Source: Cinnamomum chago | Lineage: Eukaryota; Streptophyta; Magnoliopsida; Laurales; Lauraceae | NCBI GenBank assembly: GCA_038049695.1 | Contig: CP142452.1 | Location: 50,426,501 to 50,490,500 of the forward strand | Length of the DNA stretch: 64,000 bases | Direction of reading: 5' to 3' | Shown: in pieces, positions 1 through 10,443 of the stretch | How positions within the stretch are numbered: position 1 is the first letter of the stretch | How the letters are laid out: each line of letters begins with the position of its first letter | Made by a program: the position numbers and the translations under genes | Notes under the pieces: model-generated | Told to the model about the DNA's origin: nothing | The model's database searches: none | Seen by the model: only the letters and a program-made list of their open reading frames with translations

Positions 1-1
1 G

Positions 2-328
2 GATATGCTGAGGATAAGAGAACTCAAGTCTCTAGATGAAAAACGATTGGAGGCCAGGCAAAACATCGAGCTGTATCAGCCAGGAATCTCTGCCTCTTTT
101 GATAAGATGGTCAGGTAGAAATACTTCAAAAAAAGCGATCTTGTCCTTGTAGTCAGGAAACCCATGAAAACCACTTTCAAATCGACCGGAAAGTTTGAGA
201 CTAAGTGGGAAGGACCCTACGTGGTAGTTACCATCTATACGAACGGTGTTTATCACTTAAGGGATGTAAAAGGGACCAAGCAAGAATTGTCGATCAACAA
301 CAAGTTCCTCAAGAAATATTATCGGTAA
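2..328 (+). pseudogene. Ty3/gypsy integrase C-terminal tail (Tat/Ogre-like)
   Basis: This is the end of a gypsy polyprotein whose upstream part lies outside the window. The frame starting at base 2 reads RRLEARQ-like helix residues (EKRLEARQNIELYQ), then FDK, VRK, and a GPY module with GKFETKWEGPYVV, ending in INNKFLKKYYR and a TAA at 326-328. The GPY/F module follows the catalytic core of gypsy integrases and helps bind DNA. An in-frame TAG at 116-118 breaks the reading frame. The order pol end, then antisense genes, then tandem repeats is known from Tat-lineage elements, which supports that assignment. The lineage is inferred from these few residues and the context, not from a reverse transcriptase. 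Confidence 0.8.
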
Positions 329-950
329 AAAAAAAAAAAGAACGAGTGCTTTCAAAGGCCCATTTATCCATTAGCTTGATGCTCCCATTTTTACTCTTTT
401 TGTTAGAACTAACCCCCTCAAATAGAGGACATGGGTTGATCAAACCCAATAACACACATGAAAAAGGCACTCGCCTGAATTAGGCACACGCCTGAGAAAG
501 GCGCATGCCTGAAGAAGGCTAACAGCCTGCAAAAGGGTGACCAGCCTGAAAAAGGCGCCCCGTCTGATAAGGACAAAGGAGATAATGTAAAACCACAAAA
601 TGAGCAGAGAACCTGATAATAGCCAGAGTAGACAATACCCAAACCCAATGAGGGTAATACTTCAAAACTAACCAAAAAGTCGAACCTTAAAGGCACGACC
701 CACTCAGGAGCAAATGACTCTGAACAATGGTATTTCCAAAAGAGAGAGAGAGAGAAAGAAAGAGAGAACAAGATATGACAAACAAAAAGAAAGTACAAAG
801 TGTGTATTTCATTACAAAAAAAATGAAGAGGGGGCAACGAGCACTTGTACAATTATTAAAAAAAACACACCTAGAAAAAGGAGAATTGCAAGAAAAAAAA
901 ACAGGAAGAAAAGGAGCAACAACAAGCACAACTGAAGCAACCGGCGATGG
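329..950. other. Non-coding 3' region of the Tat-like element
   Basis: No coding signal follows the integrase stop. The stretch holds a run of A after the stop, a 17-bp repeat (461-558), a GA microsatellite at about 741-766 and purine-rich sequence to about 930. I see no other feature. Confidence 0.6.
461..558. repeat. 17-19 bp tandem mini-repeat, about six units
   Basis: Units contain AGGC, a variable 5-6 bases, then GCCTGA, so each unit is a small imperfect palindrome. The AGGC anchors fall at about 465, 482, 499, 516, 534 and 553, which gives a 17-19 bp period. Confidence 0.7.
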
Positions 951-1637
951 TCAAAGGATCTGACTAGCCCGATCAAGGAGAACCCTCAAACTCCTCTCAG
1001 CATTTAGCCGAAAACCCCAACCGACGGTAGTATCAACGCCAGATCCAACTAGCGGCCCAAGAGGAACACCACGGGACGTGGAACAACGCATTCCGTCAGC
1101 ACGCAAAAGCAACCCATCAATCTGCATAGCCATCTCCCACTCCTAGTTCTCTTCCTCGGCAAGACGTCCATCACGCTCATTTCGACCCTGCAGAAGGCCA
1201 CAAAGTCTGCGAAGTGCCTCAGTCAATTGTCGCTCCGCAATCATGAGGGTACAATTCAGCTCCACCAACTCAAAATGGGAGTTTAGGGACTCCCACTGGA
1301 TTATATGGACTGCCAGTAGCTCGTCCGACATCCCTCCCATCATCCCGACCACGCTGGCCCAATAACTGAGCAGCCAAAGCAGGTTCTCAACATGAAGGGT
1401 GGGGTACCCGGTTCTCCTCAAAAGGCCGAGATAGGGGACCAGATACTCAGGCGCCCAACGAAGCTCGCCTGTGGACCAATCAACCATATTGCGAAAGTGA
1501 ACCAACATATGGTCGAGTAAAAATTCCCGACGAGTGTATCCTAGAGGGGGAGTGATCTGAGCCACACGGTGTTCCGTCACCTCAGGAGGGAGTTGATCCA
1601 CTCTCAAAATAAGTGTGTTGTTCCTGGTACCAAACAT
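951..1637 (-). pseudogene. aORF1: antisense ORF of the Tat-like element
   Basis: The minus strand has one frame from ATG at 1637 to 951, about 228 codons, interrupted only by a TAG at 1143-1145. The first 164 residues begin MFGTRNNTLILRVDQLPPEV and end in a charged helical stretch (ERQLTEALRRLCGLLQGRNE), probably a short coiled coil. The part after the TAG stays in frame and ends RVLLDRASQIL. I do not recognise a domain. It lies between the pol end and the repeat region on the strand opposite to pol, where Tat-lineage elements such as Retand are known to carry extra ORFs. A TATA box at 1775-1783 on the same strand suggests separate antisense transcription. Function is unknown; a role in the element's own regulation is only a guess. 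Confidence 0.65.
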
Positions 1638-1763
1638 CAGGTGAGGGCGAAAGCAGCGGATGACTGAAAGGAGAGAATTTCGTTTCTCTTTCTTCTTTTC
1701 TTATCAGAGAAGGGAGGAGACACTGGTTTCTTTTTTTTTTCTCTGAACACAGAAGGAGTGAAA

Positions 1764-1783
1764 CCCCCCCCCCCCTTTTATAG
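1764..1783 (-). promoter_or_regulatory. TATA box for antisense ORF aORF1, next to a C12 tract
   Basis: On the minus strand CTATAAAAG (1775-1783) is followed by a G12 run (1764-1775) and then a T/C-rich leader. The ATG of aORF1 is about 140 bases downstream at 1637. The spacing and leader composition fit a plant core promoter facing against the host element's own direction. Confidence 0.6.
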
Positions 1784-2056
1784 AAGCTGCGACTACAGAG
1801 GCAAACTCTCTGGGGTAATACTAATCGAGCCCTCAAAAGCACAACCTCCTCGAACTACATGCATAAAGACAATTTAGAAAGAGAGTACGAAGCGATTTTC
1901 CGCCTACGCACGATCAAGGCAACCGTGAAAGCAACTCCAACTGGACACCGGCAGAACATGAACAGTCTCATCAATGTTAGAATTCCTAGAAACGGGGGCC
2001 CCTTTAATAAAGAGCGGCACTTCGATTCTTTAACTGCCGAAAGACGACCGATAAAG

Positions 2057-2751
2057 TCACAACCGCCACAATACTTCCCGAAGGCTCGGGTCTCGCACTC
2101 GACCCTGCGGAAGGATGGCCCACCAGGCCACATCGCCAGGAAACTTCGCAGAGGCAAGGGTCATGAGCCCGACCTTGTTGCGGCATGGCCCACATGGTCA
2201 CACGGTCGTAGAACTACGTAGAGGCACCGGTCAAACATCCGACCCTGTGGAGGCATGGACCACAAAGTCACATCGCCACGAATCTCTGCGAAGGCAAGGG
2301 TCATGAGCCCAACCCTGTGGCAACATGGCCCACAAGGTCACACAGTCACGGAACTACGCAGAGGCACAGGTCGAACATCCAACCCTGTAGAGGCATGGAC
2401 CATAAACTCACATCGCCACGAATCCCGGTGGCTGCAAAAGTCACGCGCCCGTCCCGGTGGAAACATGGCTCACAAAGTCACACCGCCACGATACTTCGTG
2501 AAAGCAAGGGTCGCATGCCCAACCCTGCAGAAGGATGACCCACCAAGTCACACGTAGCGGAACTCCGCGGAGGCACTGGTCGAACTCCCGACCCTGTGGA
2601 GGCACGGCTAGCAAAGTCACGTTGCCACGATACTTCGCGAAGGCAAGGGTCACACGCCGGACCCTGTGGAGGCATGGCCACAAGGTCACACGGTCGTGAA
2701 AGTCCGTGGAGGCAAGGGTCATGAACCTGACCCTATGGAGGCATGGCCCAT
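2057..2751. repeat. 70-bp tandem array (left part), about ten units
   Basis: Units begin TCAC and recur at about 2057, 2131, 2200, 2269, 2339, 2409, 2478, 2548, 2616 and 2686. Two unit types tend to alternate: TCACATCGCCACGAA-like and TCACACGGTCG-like, giving a loose 140-bp higher-order period. Each unit contains a GACCCTGTGGAGGCATGG-like block. The array is interrupted by solo LTR A and resumes at 6639. Such arrays between pol and the 3' LTR of Tat/Ogre elements are known to seed satellite DNA. Confidence 0.85.
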
Positions 2752-3399
2752 TGTCACGCCCCCGAAACAGAAACCTCGGGGGCGGGAATTGGGATTAAGC
2801 ATAAATGTATTTTACTTCTCCCAGGATCCGCGTGTGTGAAGACAACACATTCTGAATATTTTGCGGAAGCATTTGTGGCGTTGCGACCCGAAGTCCGTGG
2901 CCATCGGATTCCGCGTCGCACTCAACCTTTAGCCCATAGCTAGTATATCAAGTATCATCTCAGACTGGAGTAAACATCACAATAAATCACAGAGCTGACA
3001 GTAACAGGATATTACATTCCCGAATATGTTCAAGTTACAATTATCAATGTACATTAATTAAGAATCCCAAGAAAAAGGCTAATAAAAGCCATACAACAAT
3101 AAGCTATAAACTACTACCCAAATGTGACGTAGCTCCGATGTCAGACTCAATGTCTACATGACATAGCCGACAAAACAACCTGCAAGGCATGGCTCCAAAG
3201 CCAACAAAACACTCAACTCGGGGCAAATAACTCTGAACCTGAGTACCAAAAGTAGTGGGTCAGACACGACGGTCTGGCAGGTGGATGAAAAGATCACAAA
3301 TATAGTAAAGAATAAAACATATAATAAATCATGCTAATCGATCAAGTGCTGCATATAATTAAACGGGTGCAAAGTCGGGAATCTCGGACAAAACATGTA

Positions 3400-3930
3400 T
3401 TCTTTTCAAGCATGAGTAAAAGCCTGAAGATCTAATAAAGCATATGTTCATTTACATAATCTGTAAAGGCATAGATATTTGACAATCGGGTTTTCGTCTA
3501 AAACATGTGTAAATATAGAAGTTTGACAAACAACGTTCATTTAAAACAATGGGTAACCAAGGAATCTGGCGAAGCTAAGGTTCATTTAAAACATAATTCA
3601 AAGCAGGGATATTTAACAAATCGGGTATTCATGTGAAACCGGTATAAACATAGTGATCGGGCAAAACAAGTGTCATTTCAAACATATTTCAAAGCATGGG
3701 TATTTAACAATTCGGGTATTCATTTAAAAACAGGTATAAATATAGATATCTGACAAACCAAATGTCCTTTATAACAAGGCACGGGTATTTAACAATTCGG
3801 GTATTCCTTTAAAACACGTGTAATCATATAAATCTAGCAAAATCATTGATCGTATGGAACATATGTAAAAGCATGGTTATTCACCCAACCGGCATTCATT
3901 TAAAACATGTGCGGGTACAAAGAACAGAAA
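3400..3930. repeat. 80-95 bp diverged tandem repeats in LTR A
   Basis: Repeated words are ATTTAACAATTCGGGTATTC, TTTAAAACA and CATGGGTATTT, returning about every 80-95 bases roughly six times. The same array is present in B at about 61090-61760. Confidence 0.75.
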
Positions 3931-4264
3931 ACAATATAATAATAACTGAATTTACATTGGAGAATATTAGCACTTGTTTAAATAACCACTTTCATAAAGG
4001 AAACGAATCATTTACCGGAAAGCAAGTAAACAATATAAAACATGTCGGGTGTCCAAGGAATCGGGAACTGGCAAGATGGCAACCACACGAAGCTAAGTCC
4101 TCTATCACTAAAGCGATAGAGCAAAAACTAGGCCCTGATCTCAGTCACTCGAGGTGAGGAGAAGCAGGGGATCTCATATCAATACATATACATATACTAG
4201 GCCCTGGTCTCCGTCACTCGAGGTGAGGAGAAACAGGGGATCTCATGAATGCATATACATATAC

Positions 4265-4390
4265 TATACGGGACCACGGTAGCGAGCCGGGCATCGGGGA
4301 CCACAGTAGCAATCTGCGGTATCGGGACAAGACCACGGTAATAACCGGGTATCGGGACGGGACCACGGTAGTAACCGGGTATCGGGATCC
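4265..4390. repeat. 30-bp repeats shared by several gypsy LTR families
   Basis: Four units of the type ACCACGGTAGTAACCGGG followed by TATCGGG. The same block, flanked by CTAAGCTTAGTGGTG-like sequence, occurs in B (about 60737-60826), C (11033-11118), D (14836-14932), E (25694-25787) and F (39103-39172). Confidence 0.8.
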
Positions 4391-5113
4391 AAGCTGCAGC
4401 TGGCGGGACAAGATGGGGATCTCCAAGTCGGTTGATCAGACCAACATGGTTATCCAAGCTTAGTGGTGCCGACTCATAGGTTAAAACCAATCGAGACATA
4501 TGCAAGCAAGTCAAGTACAATAAATAACGGGCAAGACGGGGGTGCTCAAGGGCACACTATCATATCATGTCGGGCAATATATCTCGGGAAATGAGGAATT
4601 ATAATGCACTATACCATTTCGGGAAGAATATTGATTGCAAGATCTACTTAAGTGAATAGGGGTCCCGTATGTCGATTATGATAATTACTTGGTACTCCTT
4701 GAGTTTGAAGACATTCCGGGCTCCTTATGCACTTTTACTATTTTCACAACTTAAAATGAGCTTATGGGTAGTACTAGATTTCATACTAGGAAAAATCAAG
4801 GTTATAGACGGTCCATCCTAGGCATGACGTTAATTCGGAAACATCGACCAACCTATTCAGTCATCGAAAGGAATGGAATTCGCGATAACCAAGGCAAAAG
4901 ACTTATATTTGGATATAAAGGAGTTATCGCGTCATTCCATCCCGTTCAAGATTGAAATCGATTGGACTTCGATGCCACTAAACTAACCGTGAGAAGCGTC
5001 GGCACAAGACATCTCACCCATAGTCCAATTAGTCCAAAAAGGGGTAGCCAAGGTCCCACCTAGAACCAAGAAAAAATAAAAATCTCAAAATTCACCGGAC
5101 TCAAACTGAGTCC

Positions 5114-5253
5114 TCCGATCGATCGGACCGAAGGTCCGATCGATCGGCCAAAATTTCTGCACAGGGTCCGATCGATCGGTCGATCGATCGGCTGAAAAAT
5201 GCTTACTGTTAAAAGTCAGTCCGATCGATCGGCCTGAACGTCCGATCGATCGG
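5114..5253. repeat. Palindrome cluster, core CGATCGATCG, in LTR A
   Basis: Six copies of CCGATCGATCGG or its shorter core occur at 5115-5126, 5136-5147, 5168-5179, 5181-5190, 5221-5232 and 5242-5253. B carries three copies at 59727-59803. The flanks are not conserved, only the palindromes. Confidence 0.9.
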
Positions 5254-6115
5254 ACCTGGGCGCAGTGCAGGTCCGGGAACTCTGATTTTTCTCTTTTTCT
5301 TTCCTTTCCTTCCAACATATAATCAATCACATAAAACTATAAACAAGGGGGCTTAATCACATGTTTCCAAGACATTAAAATGAGCTAAAGAGCTCCTCAT
5401 TTCAAGTTCCTCCATTTCCATCCTTTCCATCTATTCCATCCACAATAAAACTCAAGGTGGAGAAAACTCATTCATGTGAAACCATTTGAAATTCTTGACA
5501 ATAGGATGCATGCACTTTCAAGAGCTTAACAAGAAAGAATAACTCATCAATAGCACATCTCATAATCAATATTTATCATATCAAAAACAACTATTAAAAT
5601 TACCAAAACCATCAATGAAATCAAGATTTTCACCAAAACATGTTGATAATCAAAACGATCCAATCAACCACTTGCCTTTGACTCTAATCAAGAAAATCAA
5701 GCTCCTAATCACCTCTCAAGCTCAAGATCCACAATCTCTACAAAAACCCCCAAAACAACCCAAAAATGGGTTAAACAATGAAGAAGAAGAAAGAACTCCC
5801 AATAATGAAAATGGAGCTTCTCAAGGGCAAGAAGAACACATATCTAGAAGATTTGAGGAGGGAACTTACTTGGATGACTTTCAAATGAGAAGAACAAGCT
5901 CAAGGAAGGTCTCAATGTTGGTGGATTTCTCTTCTAATGGCATCCATGAAAAGCTTGCAAGGTGGAGAAGAGAATGGTGATCTCCATTTCTAGTTTGGTG
6001 CAAGATTTGTGTGGCTTGGAGATGAAGAAGCAAGAAGAAGAAGAAGTTGCACAATGGGAAACCCTAGGCTCAGCTGGGACAATGGTGAATTGAGTGAATG
6101 AAGGAGAAGGGTCTC

Positions 6116-6125
6116 CTTTTATAAG
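6116..6125 (-). promoter_or_regulatory. TATA box of LTR A
   Basis: CTTATAAAAG on the minus strand is followed by a T/C-rich leader and a CTAGGGTTT telo-box-like word near 6064, as at the matching place in B. Confidence 0.6.
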
Positions 6126-6638
6126 CAAGTGAGAATGGGTCCCACAACTTAAAGAACTTGGGTGGCTGAAATCATCTAATTCGAGACCTCGGATGGATTC
6201 GACGAAGAAGGAAGAAATGATCGTCGAAATATCTAGTTTCCAAAAAGTATATGTTTCACGGATTTCGAGAATATCGAGTTTTGGGTACAGATTTGGTGTG
6301 AAAAGACTGTTTTGCCCTCAAGGCCAAGAAATCGGTTTTCGGGTTCTCAAATGGATACGGGATCAACATGAAAGTTGTAGGATTCCTCAAGATGAATGCA
6401 ACGGGCCAAAAACACAATACGAAACCAATCGGGAAAATCTCTCAAGAAAATGCAAAGCCGAAAAGGGAACCCCCAAAGGGCCCCACAAGCTACCAAAGCA
6501 CTCAAAAGCCCAAAACTAGAAGAAAACTCATTCTAGCTCACAAACTCAACCCAACAACTACTAATCCCACTAAAAGAACTAATCCACAAATAAAACAACA
6601 CTAATCCAAGAGATTAGGGGTCGGGTTCTCACACCCAT

Positions 6639-6850
6639 GAAGTCACACCGCCATGGTACTTCGATGAGGCAAGGGTCACACGCCGGACCCTATGGAGGCA
6701 TGGCCCACAAGGTCACACAGCGGCGGAACTCTACAGAGGTACGGGTCGAACGCCCGACCCTGTGGAGGCACGGCTCGCAAAGTCACGTCACCACGAAACT
6801 CCGCGGAGGCAGAGGTCGTGCGCCCGACCCTGTGGAAATATAGCCCACGG
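6639..6850. repeat. 70-bp tandem array (right part), about three units
   Basis: This is the continuation of the 2057-2751 array after solo LTR A. The CCCAT duplication of A is part of a unit (GGCCCAT), which shows the array was continuous before insertion. Confidence 0.85.
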
Positions 6851-7226
6851 GACAACCCTTAACACAACTCTAGCACACAAAACTGGGGCCATCACGGAGG
6901 CACTCGACCCCACCAGACGTACTGGCCCACTGCTAAACGGAGACCCTCAAAGGCAGAAACCTCCATACTATGAGTCCATCAGAAGTAAAAGGTGAACGGA
7001 AAGGATAATCGATGCCACCGCACATGAAAATTATCCACGACATCCCGGAAGCAGAATGTAGAAGCAACGACACACAAACATTAGTGGCTGTGACAACCGT
7101 GGAGGCAGAAAGGGGAGTTACATCGGTGACCAAAACAAGAAATTACGGTTGCACCACACCCACACACAGAAAAAAAACAACAAAGGAAGAAGGAAAGGGA
7201 AAAAGACCAAACAAATTCTTCCTGCA
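6851..7226. other. Unassigned sequence between the 70-bp array and aORF2
   Basis: I see no coding frame or repeat here. By position it is the 3' non-coding side of aORF2 on the minus strand. Confidence 0.4.
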
Positions 7227-8821
7227 TTAGTTCAATTGCCGCAAGGAAAACAACACATCCTCAATACAACCACGAGCCTCAGACTCTACAGAGGATGTAT
7301 AACTAGCCTTGAGTTCATCAAGAAAAGCAGGGTCGGAAGACATCTTGCTCAAATCAGGATCAACTAAACTAAGAGATTTCTCGAGCCCTTTCATCTTAGA
7401 AGAATCAAGCTCTATAGAACATCGTTGGTCTTTCACAAATACATCAAGATCGACGGTCTCCTTTTCCAAAGTCGTGCGGCGAGATCGCAAGCACTCCAAC
7501 TGAGCCACCTGGTCCCTCTCCGATTTAATAACTTCGATGAGATTAGACCGCTTTTGGTCAAGGTCCTACGAGGCGGATTCTAATTGCGGGGTACCTACAG
7601 CTACCCGATTACAGACAGTGGCATATTCAGACTCTATGGCCTCCTTCTTGCCAAGAAGGAGGGGCTCAACTATGGCCAACGCAAGACCTTTCCATGGCGT
7701 GTGAGTTTAGCTCACAAAACCAAGATGCGTGCAACCTTAGATCCAATCAAAGAAAGGGACTCCCCAGAAGACGCACCATCTGAAGCGAAGAAGCCATGAT
7801 CCCTTCATAACAGGCTAAATCCTCTATTAATTCAGACAAAGGAGACTGGCGGGCCCCCTCTAAAAGGGATCGGAGGACACCAACGGCCACGTACAAATAG
7901 CGAAGAGCAGCGGAAAACTCCCCCCAAAGGAGGAAAGATCCAGATCGCAACCAGGATTTCCTAAAAAGGGAGGAATGGAAGAAATCCCCTTCTCGGTGCA
8001 AGGCCTATCCAACGGAACTAGGGTGTTGGAAACCACCATCGGAACATCGTTCCGAGGAACCAAAGAAACTGGGCTGGAAGTAGGACAAGGAGCAAGGGTT
8101 TGGGAGCCCTGGGAGCACGAAGATTGGGCCTGGACTAGTGGATCTATTGCCATTTCACCTAATAAAAATCACACCACCACATGAGCAAAGCACATATATA
8201 TAAGAAGAAGGCGATCCGGGTAAAGCACTAGACCCCCTTCTACCCTTCTTAAATAAATGACATAATAAAAGGAGGAACGACCACCAACAAGGAAAAGGAC
8301 AACAAAAGAAGTGGAATAAAGGAAGAGAGCGAAAACAAAGACCTGAAGATAATTGCGGAATAGTGGAAGGCCGTGGAGAAGGAAAACTCTACCATTCGCC
8401 CTCCAGGTAAGCATTGTCTCCCCCCGACACGATTCCCCTTGCACCATCCACATTAATCTCTCCGCCAAGCAATACACCATCAGTAGGAAGTAAAGTAGAG
8501 CCGACGCTTTCAGAAAGAATAGAGGTATCGATGACGACCCCTGAGGGATCCATCAAAGCGCGTAAGTCACTGCTAGTCCAATCAGCTGTGTCAGGAGGAT
8601 CCGCAAAGCTCCGTGCGAGTGACCTACTAAAGGAAAGGGGAAGGTTGGCCGAGCCCCTAGGAGCGACCATGGAAGACCGACACTTCTTCACCACAGGCAT
8701 TCCCAAAATTGCCAAAGCCTGCGGCCTTCTGACTCCGCTCGTTAGCCAAAATTTTGGTTCCAAGTATGCAAGGGCAACTAACGCTACTTATAAAGATCAG
8801 GTCCTTGTCTAATTAAAGATA
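7227..8821 (-). pseudogene. aORF2, C-terminal half: plant-mobile-domain gene of the Tat-like element
   Basis: This continues the gene at 11933-13955 after insertion of solo LTR C. Open blocks on the minus strand are 8763-8389 (MEPKFWLTSGVRRPQALAIL to GDNAYLEGEW), about 8158-7747 and 7508-7227. The last block is charged and heptad-like (LECLRSRRTTLEKETVDLDV) and ends LFSLRQLN-stop, so a C-terminal coiled coil is likely. Between the first two blocks a 234-base stretch (8392-8159 on the minus strand) starts ATG|GTAGAG, is T-rich and ends TTATTAG|GTG, so it could be a real intron. Frame changes near 7900 and 7600 show decay. Function is unknown beyond the family link. Confidence 0.55.
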
Positions 8822-9333
8822 TTTCCCGTAAGACCCCGTCCCGAGTGTCATCAATTAGTATTAATTAAGTCGTGTTATAGTTCTAATTGTGATTAATTGA
8901 TTTTGGTTAAGTGGGGAATAGAATAGCTTTTGATATAGTTTTGGGGAATTTTGAGTGCCTTTGTGACTAGTGGGGGGCCCTTTGGGGGTTCCTTTTATGA
9001 CCTTGCGTTTACTTGGGGACTTATCTGAGATTCTGGTGTTTATTGTTATAATCTCATTTTACTTGTCTTGTTAGTCCCTACAACTTTTATGTTGATCCCG
9101 TACCCATTCGAGACCCCGAAATCCGACTTTCCTAGCACGGAGGGCAAAACAGTCATTGTACACTAAATCTATACCCAAAATTTGGTATCCCCGAAACCTG
9201 CGAAACATATACTTTTTGGAAACTAGATATTTTGATGTTCGCTATTCTCTTCTTCGTCGAATTCGTTCGAAGCCTCGATAAACATGATTTTAGTCCATGA
9301 AGGATTCTAGTGGTGGGACCCAACTCCACTTTT

Positions 9334-9343
9334 CTATAAAAAG
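9334..9343 (+). promoter_or_regulatory. TATA box of LTR C
   Basis: CTATAAAAAG is followed by repeated CTTTCCC, a TAGGGTTTT telo-box and more pyrimidine-rich leader. The same layout is seen in D (TATA-like CTTGTATATAAGG near 16630 on the minus strand) and E. Confidence 0.65.
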
Positions 9344-10178
9344 AGAACTCTCTCTTTCCCTTTCCCTTTTCTAGCTCAAACCATTAACTAGGGTTTTCCC
9401 TTTCCCTTTTCCTTCTTCTCTTTCTTTCCACCACCAAATCCACTACTAACCTTGCACAAATTGAGAAATAGATATCCTCATCTTATTCCTCATCACCATA
9501 GCTCTCCATTGATACCATTTTCGGAGAAGACCTCCCATTCCAAGACTCTCTTTGAGCTCACCTTGCCCATTTGGAGAACCTACAAGTAAGCAATCCTCCC
9601 CATCTCTTAGATTTATGTTCCTTTGGCCTTGAAGAGGTTCCATTTTCATTATTGTAAGGTTTCCCTTTCTATTTCTTGTTTTGACCCATTTAGGGTTTGT
9701 TTTTGGGGATTTTGGTTCATAGCTTGGATTCTTGGCTTGGAGGAGTGTTAGAGCTTGTTATTGATTAGCTTGGACCCAAGGCAAGTGGACGATTTGATTT
9801 TTATGAGTTTTGAATGGTTTTATAAGAAATGCGGTTGATTTTATTGTTTTTCCATACATGCTTATTTATTGCTTTGGCTTGAAATGAATGCTCATAAAGA
9901 GCCTTGATAGTGCATTTATTATCATAGAAATGTATTGGTTCATGGCATTCAATTTTCTCTTGTTTTATCTCAAATGTGCTGTTATGTGTAGTGGTTTCCT
10001 TCCCTTATTTCTTTTTATTTGGATGTGATATTGTTGGACGAAGATGGAATGGATGTTGTAGGAGATTTGATGTTGATTTAGATGGAGTTTTAGGAACTCC
10101 TCATTTGGTGTTTAAAGGAGGTGGTAGAAGGAAGAGAAAGAGAGGAGAAGAACTGTCCCGGAACCATTTTCTGGACAG

Positions 10179-10443
10179 TTCGCTCCAGCGAAGTGTCCAG
10201 AAAAGGGTTCGTGCCATTCCAGTGGACAGTTCGCTCGAGCGGACCCTTTTGTCGCTCGAGCAAACCCTCCTAGAACTCGTTCCAAAGAGTGGTTAGTTCG
10301 AGCGAACTGAACTTTCGCTCGAGCCAACCTGATGCTGGATGAGTTCGCTCGAGTGACCTCAATTTTCGCTCAAGCGAACCCTACCAAAAGACCATTCCAG
10401 AGACCACCTCGCTCGAGCGAACTCTCCGGTTCTCTCGAGCGAT
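10179..10443. repeat. Palindrome cluster, core GCTCGAGC, in LTR C
   Basis: About nine copies of TTCGCTCGAGCGAA or one-base variants lie within 265 bases, beginning TTCGCTCCAGCGAA at 10179-10192. Homologous clusters lie in D (15521-15784) and E (26375-26659, about ten copies). Many variants differ by C to T or G to A in CpG positions. Confidence 0.9.

Larger units (their letters stand above)
2752..6633 (-). mobile_element. A: solo LTR of a gypsy-type family, 3.9 kb
   Basis: Ends are TGTCACGCCCCCGAAAC and GGGTCGGGTTCTCACA, with a perfect 5-bp duplication CCCAT at 2747-2751 and 6634-6638. There is one LTR only and no internal domain, so it is a solo LTR left by recombination. It is the same family as B (58325-62389) in the opposite orientation. 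Read on the minus strand it contains a TATA box (6116-6125), a T/C-rich leader, a GTAAGT donor-like site near 5865, a palindrome cluster (5114-5253), 30-bp repeats (4265-4390) and 80-95 bp repeats (3400-3930). Small ORFs inside it are chance. Confidence 0.93.

Noticed and set aside
2057-2751. 70-bp array as centromeric satellite
   Set aside because: Only about thirteen units and flanked by the gypsy antisense genes; it is part of the element.
5114-5253. Regularly repeated palindromes as a CRISPR-like array
   Set aside because: Plant nuclear context, spacers of irregular length, no cas genes, and the cluster belongs to an LTR family.
5615-5980. A 121-codon plus-strand ORF
   Set aside because: It lies antisense to the leader of LTR A, is low-complexity and is not kept in sister LTR B.
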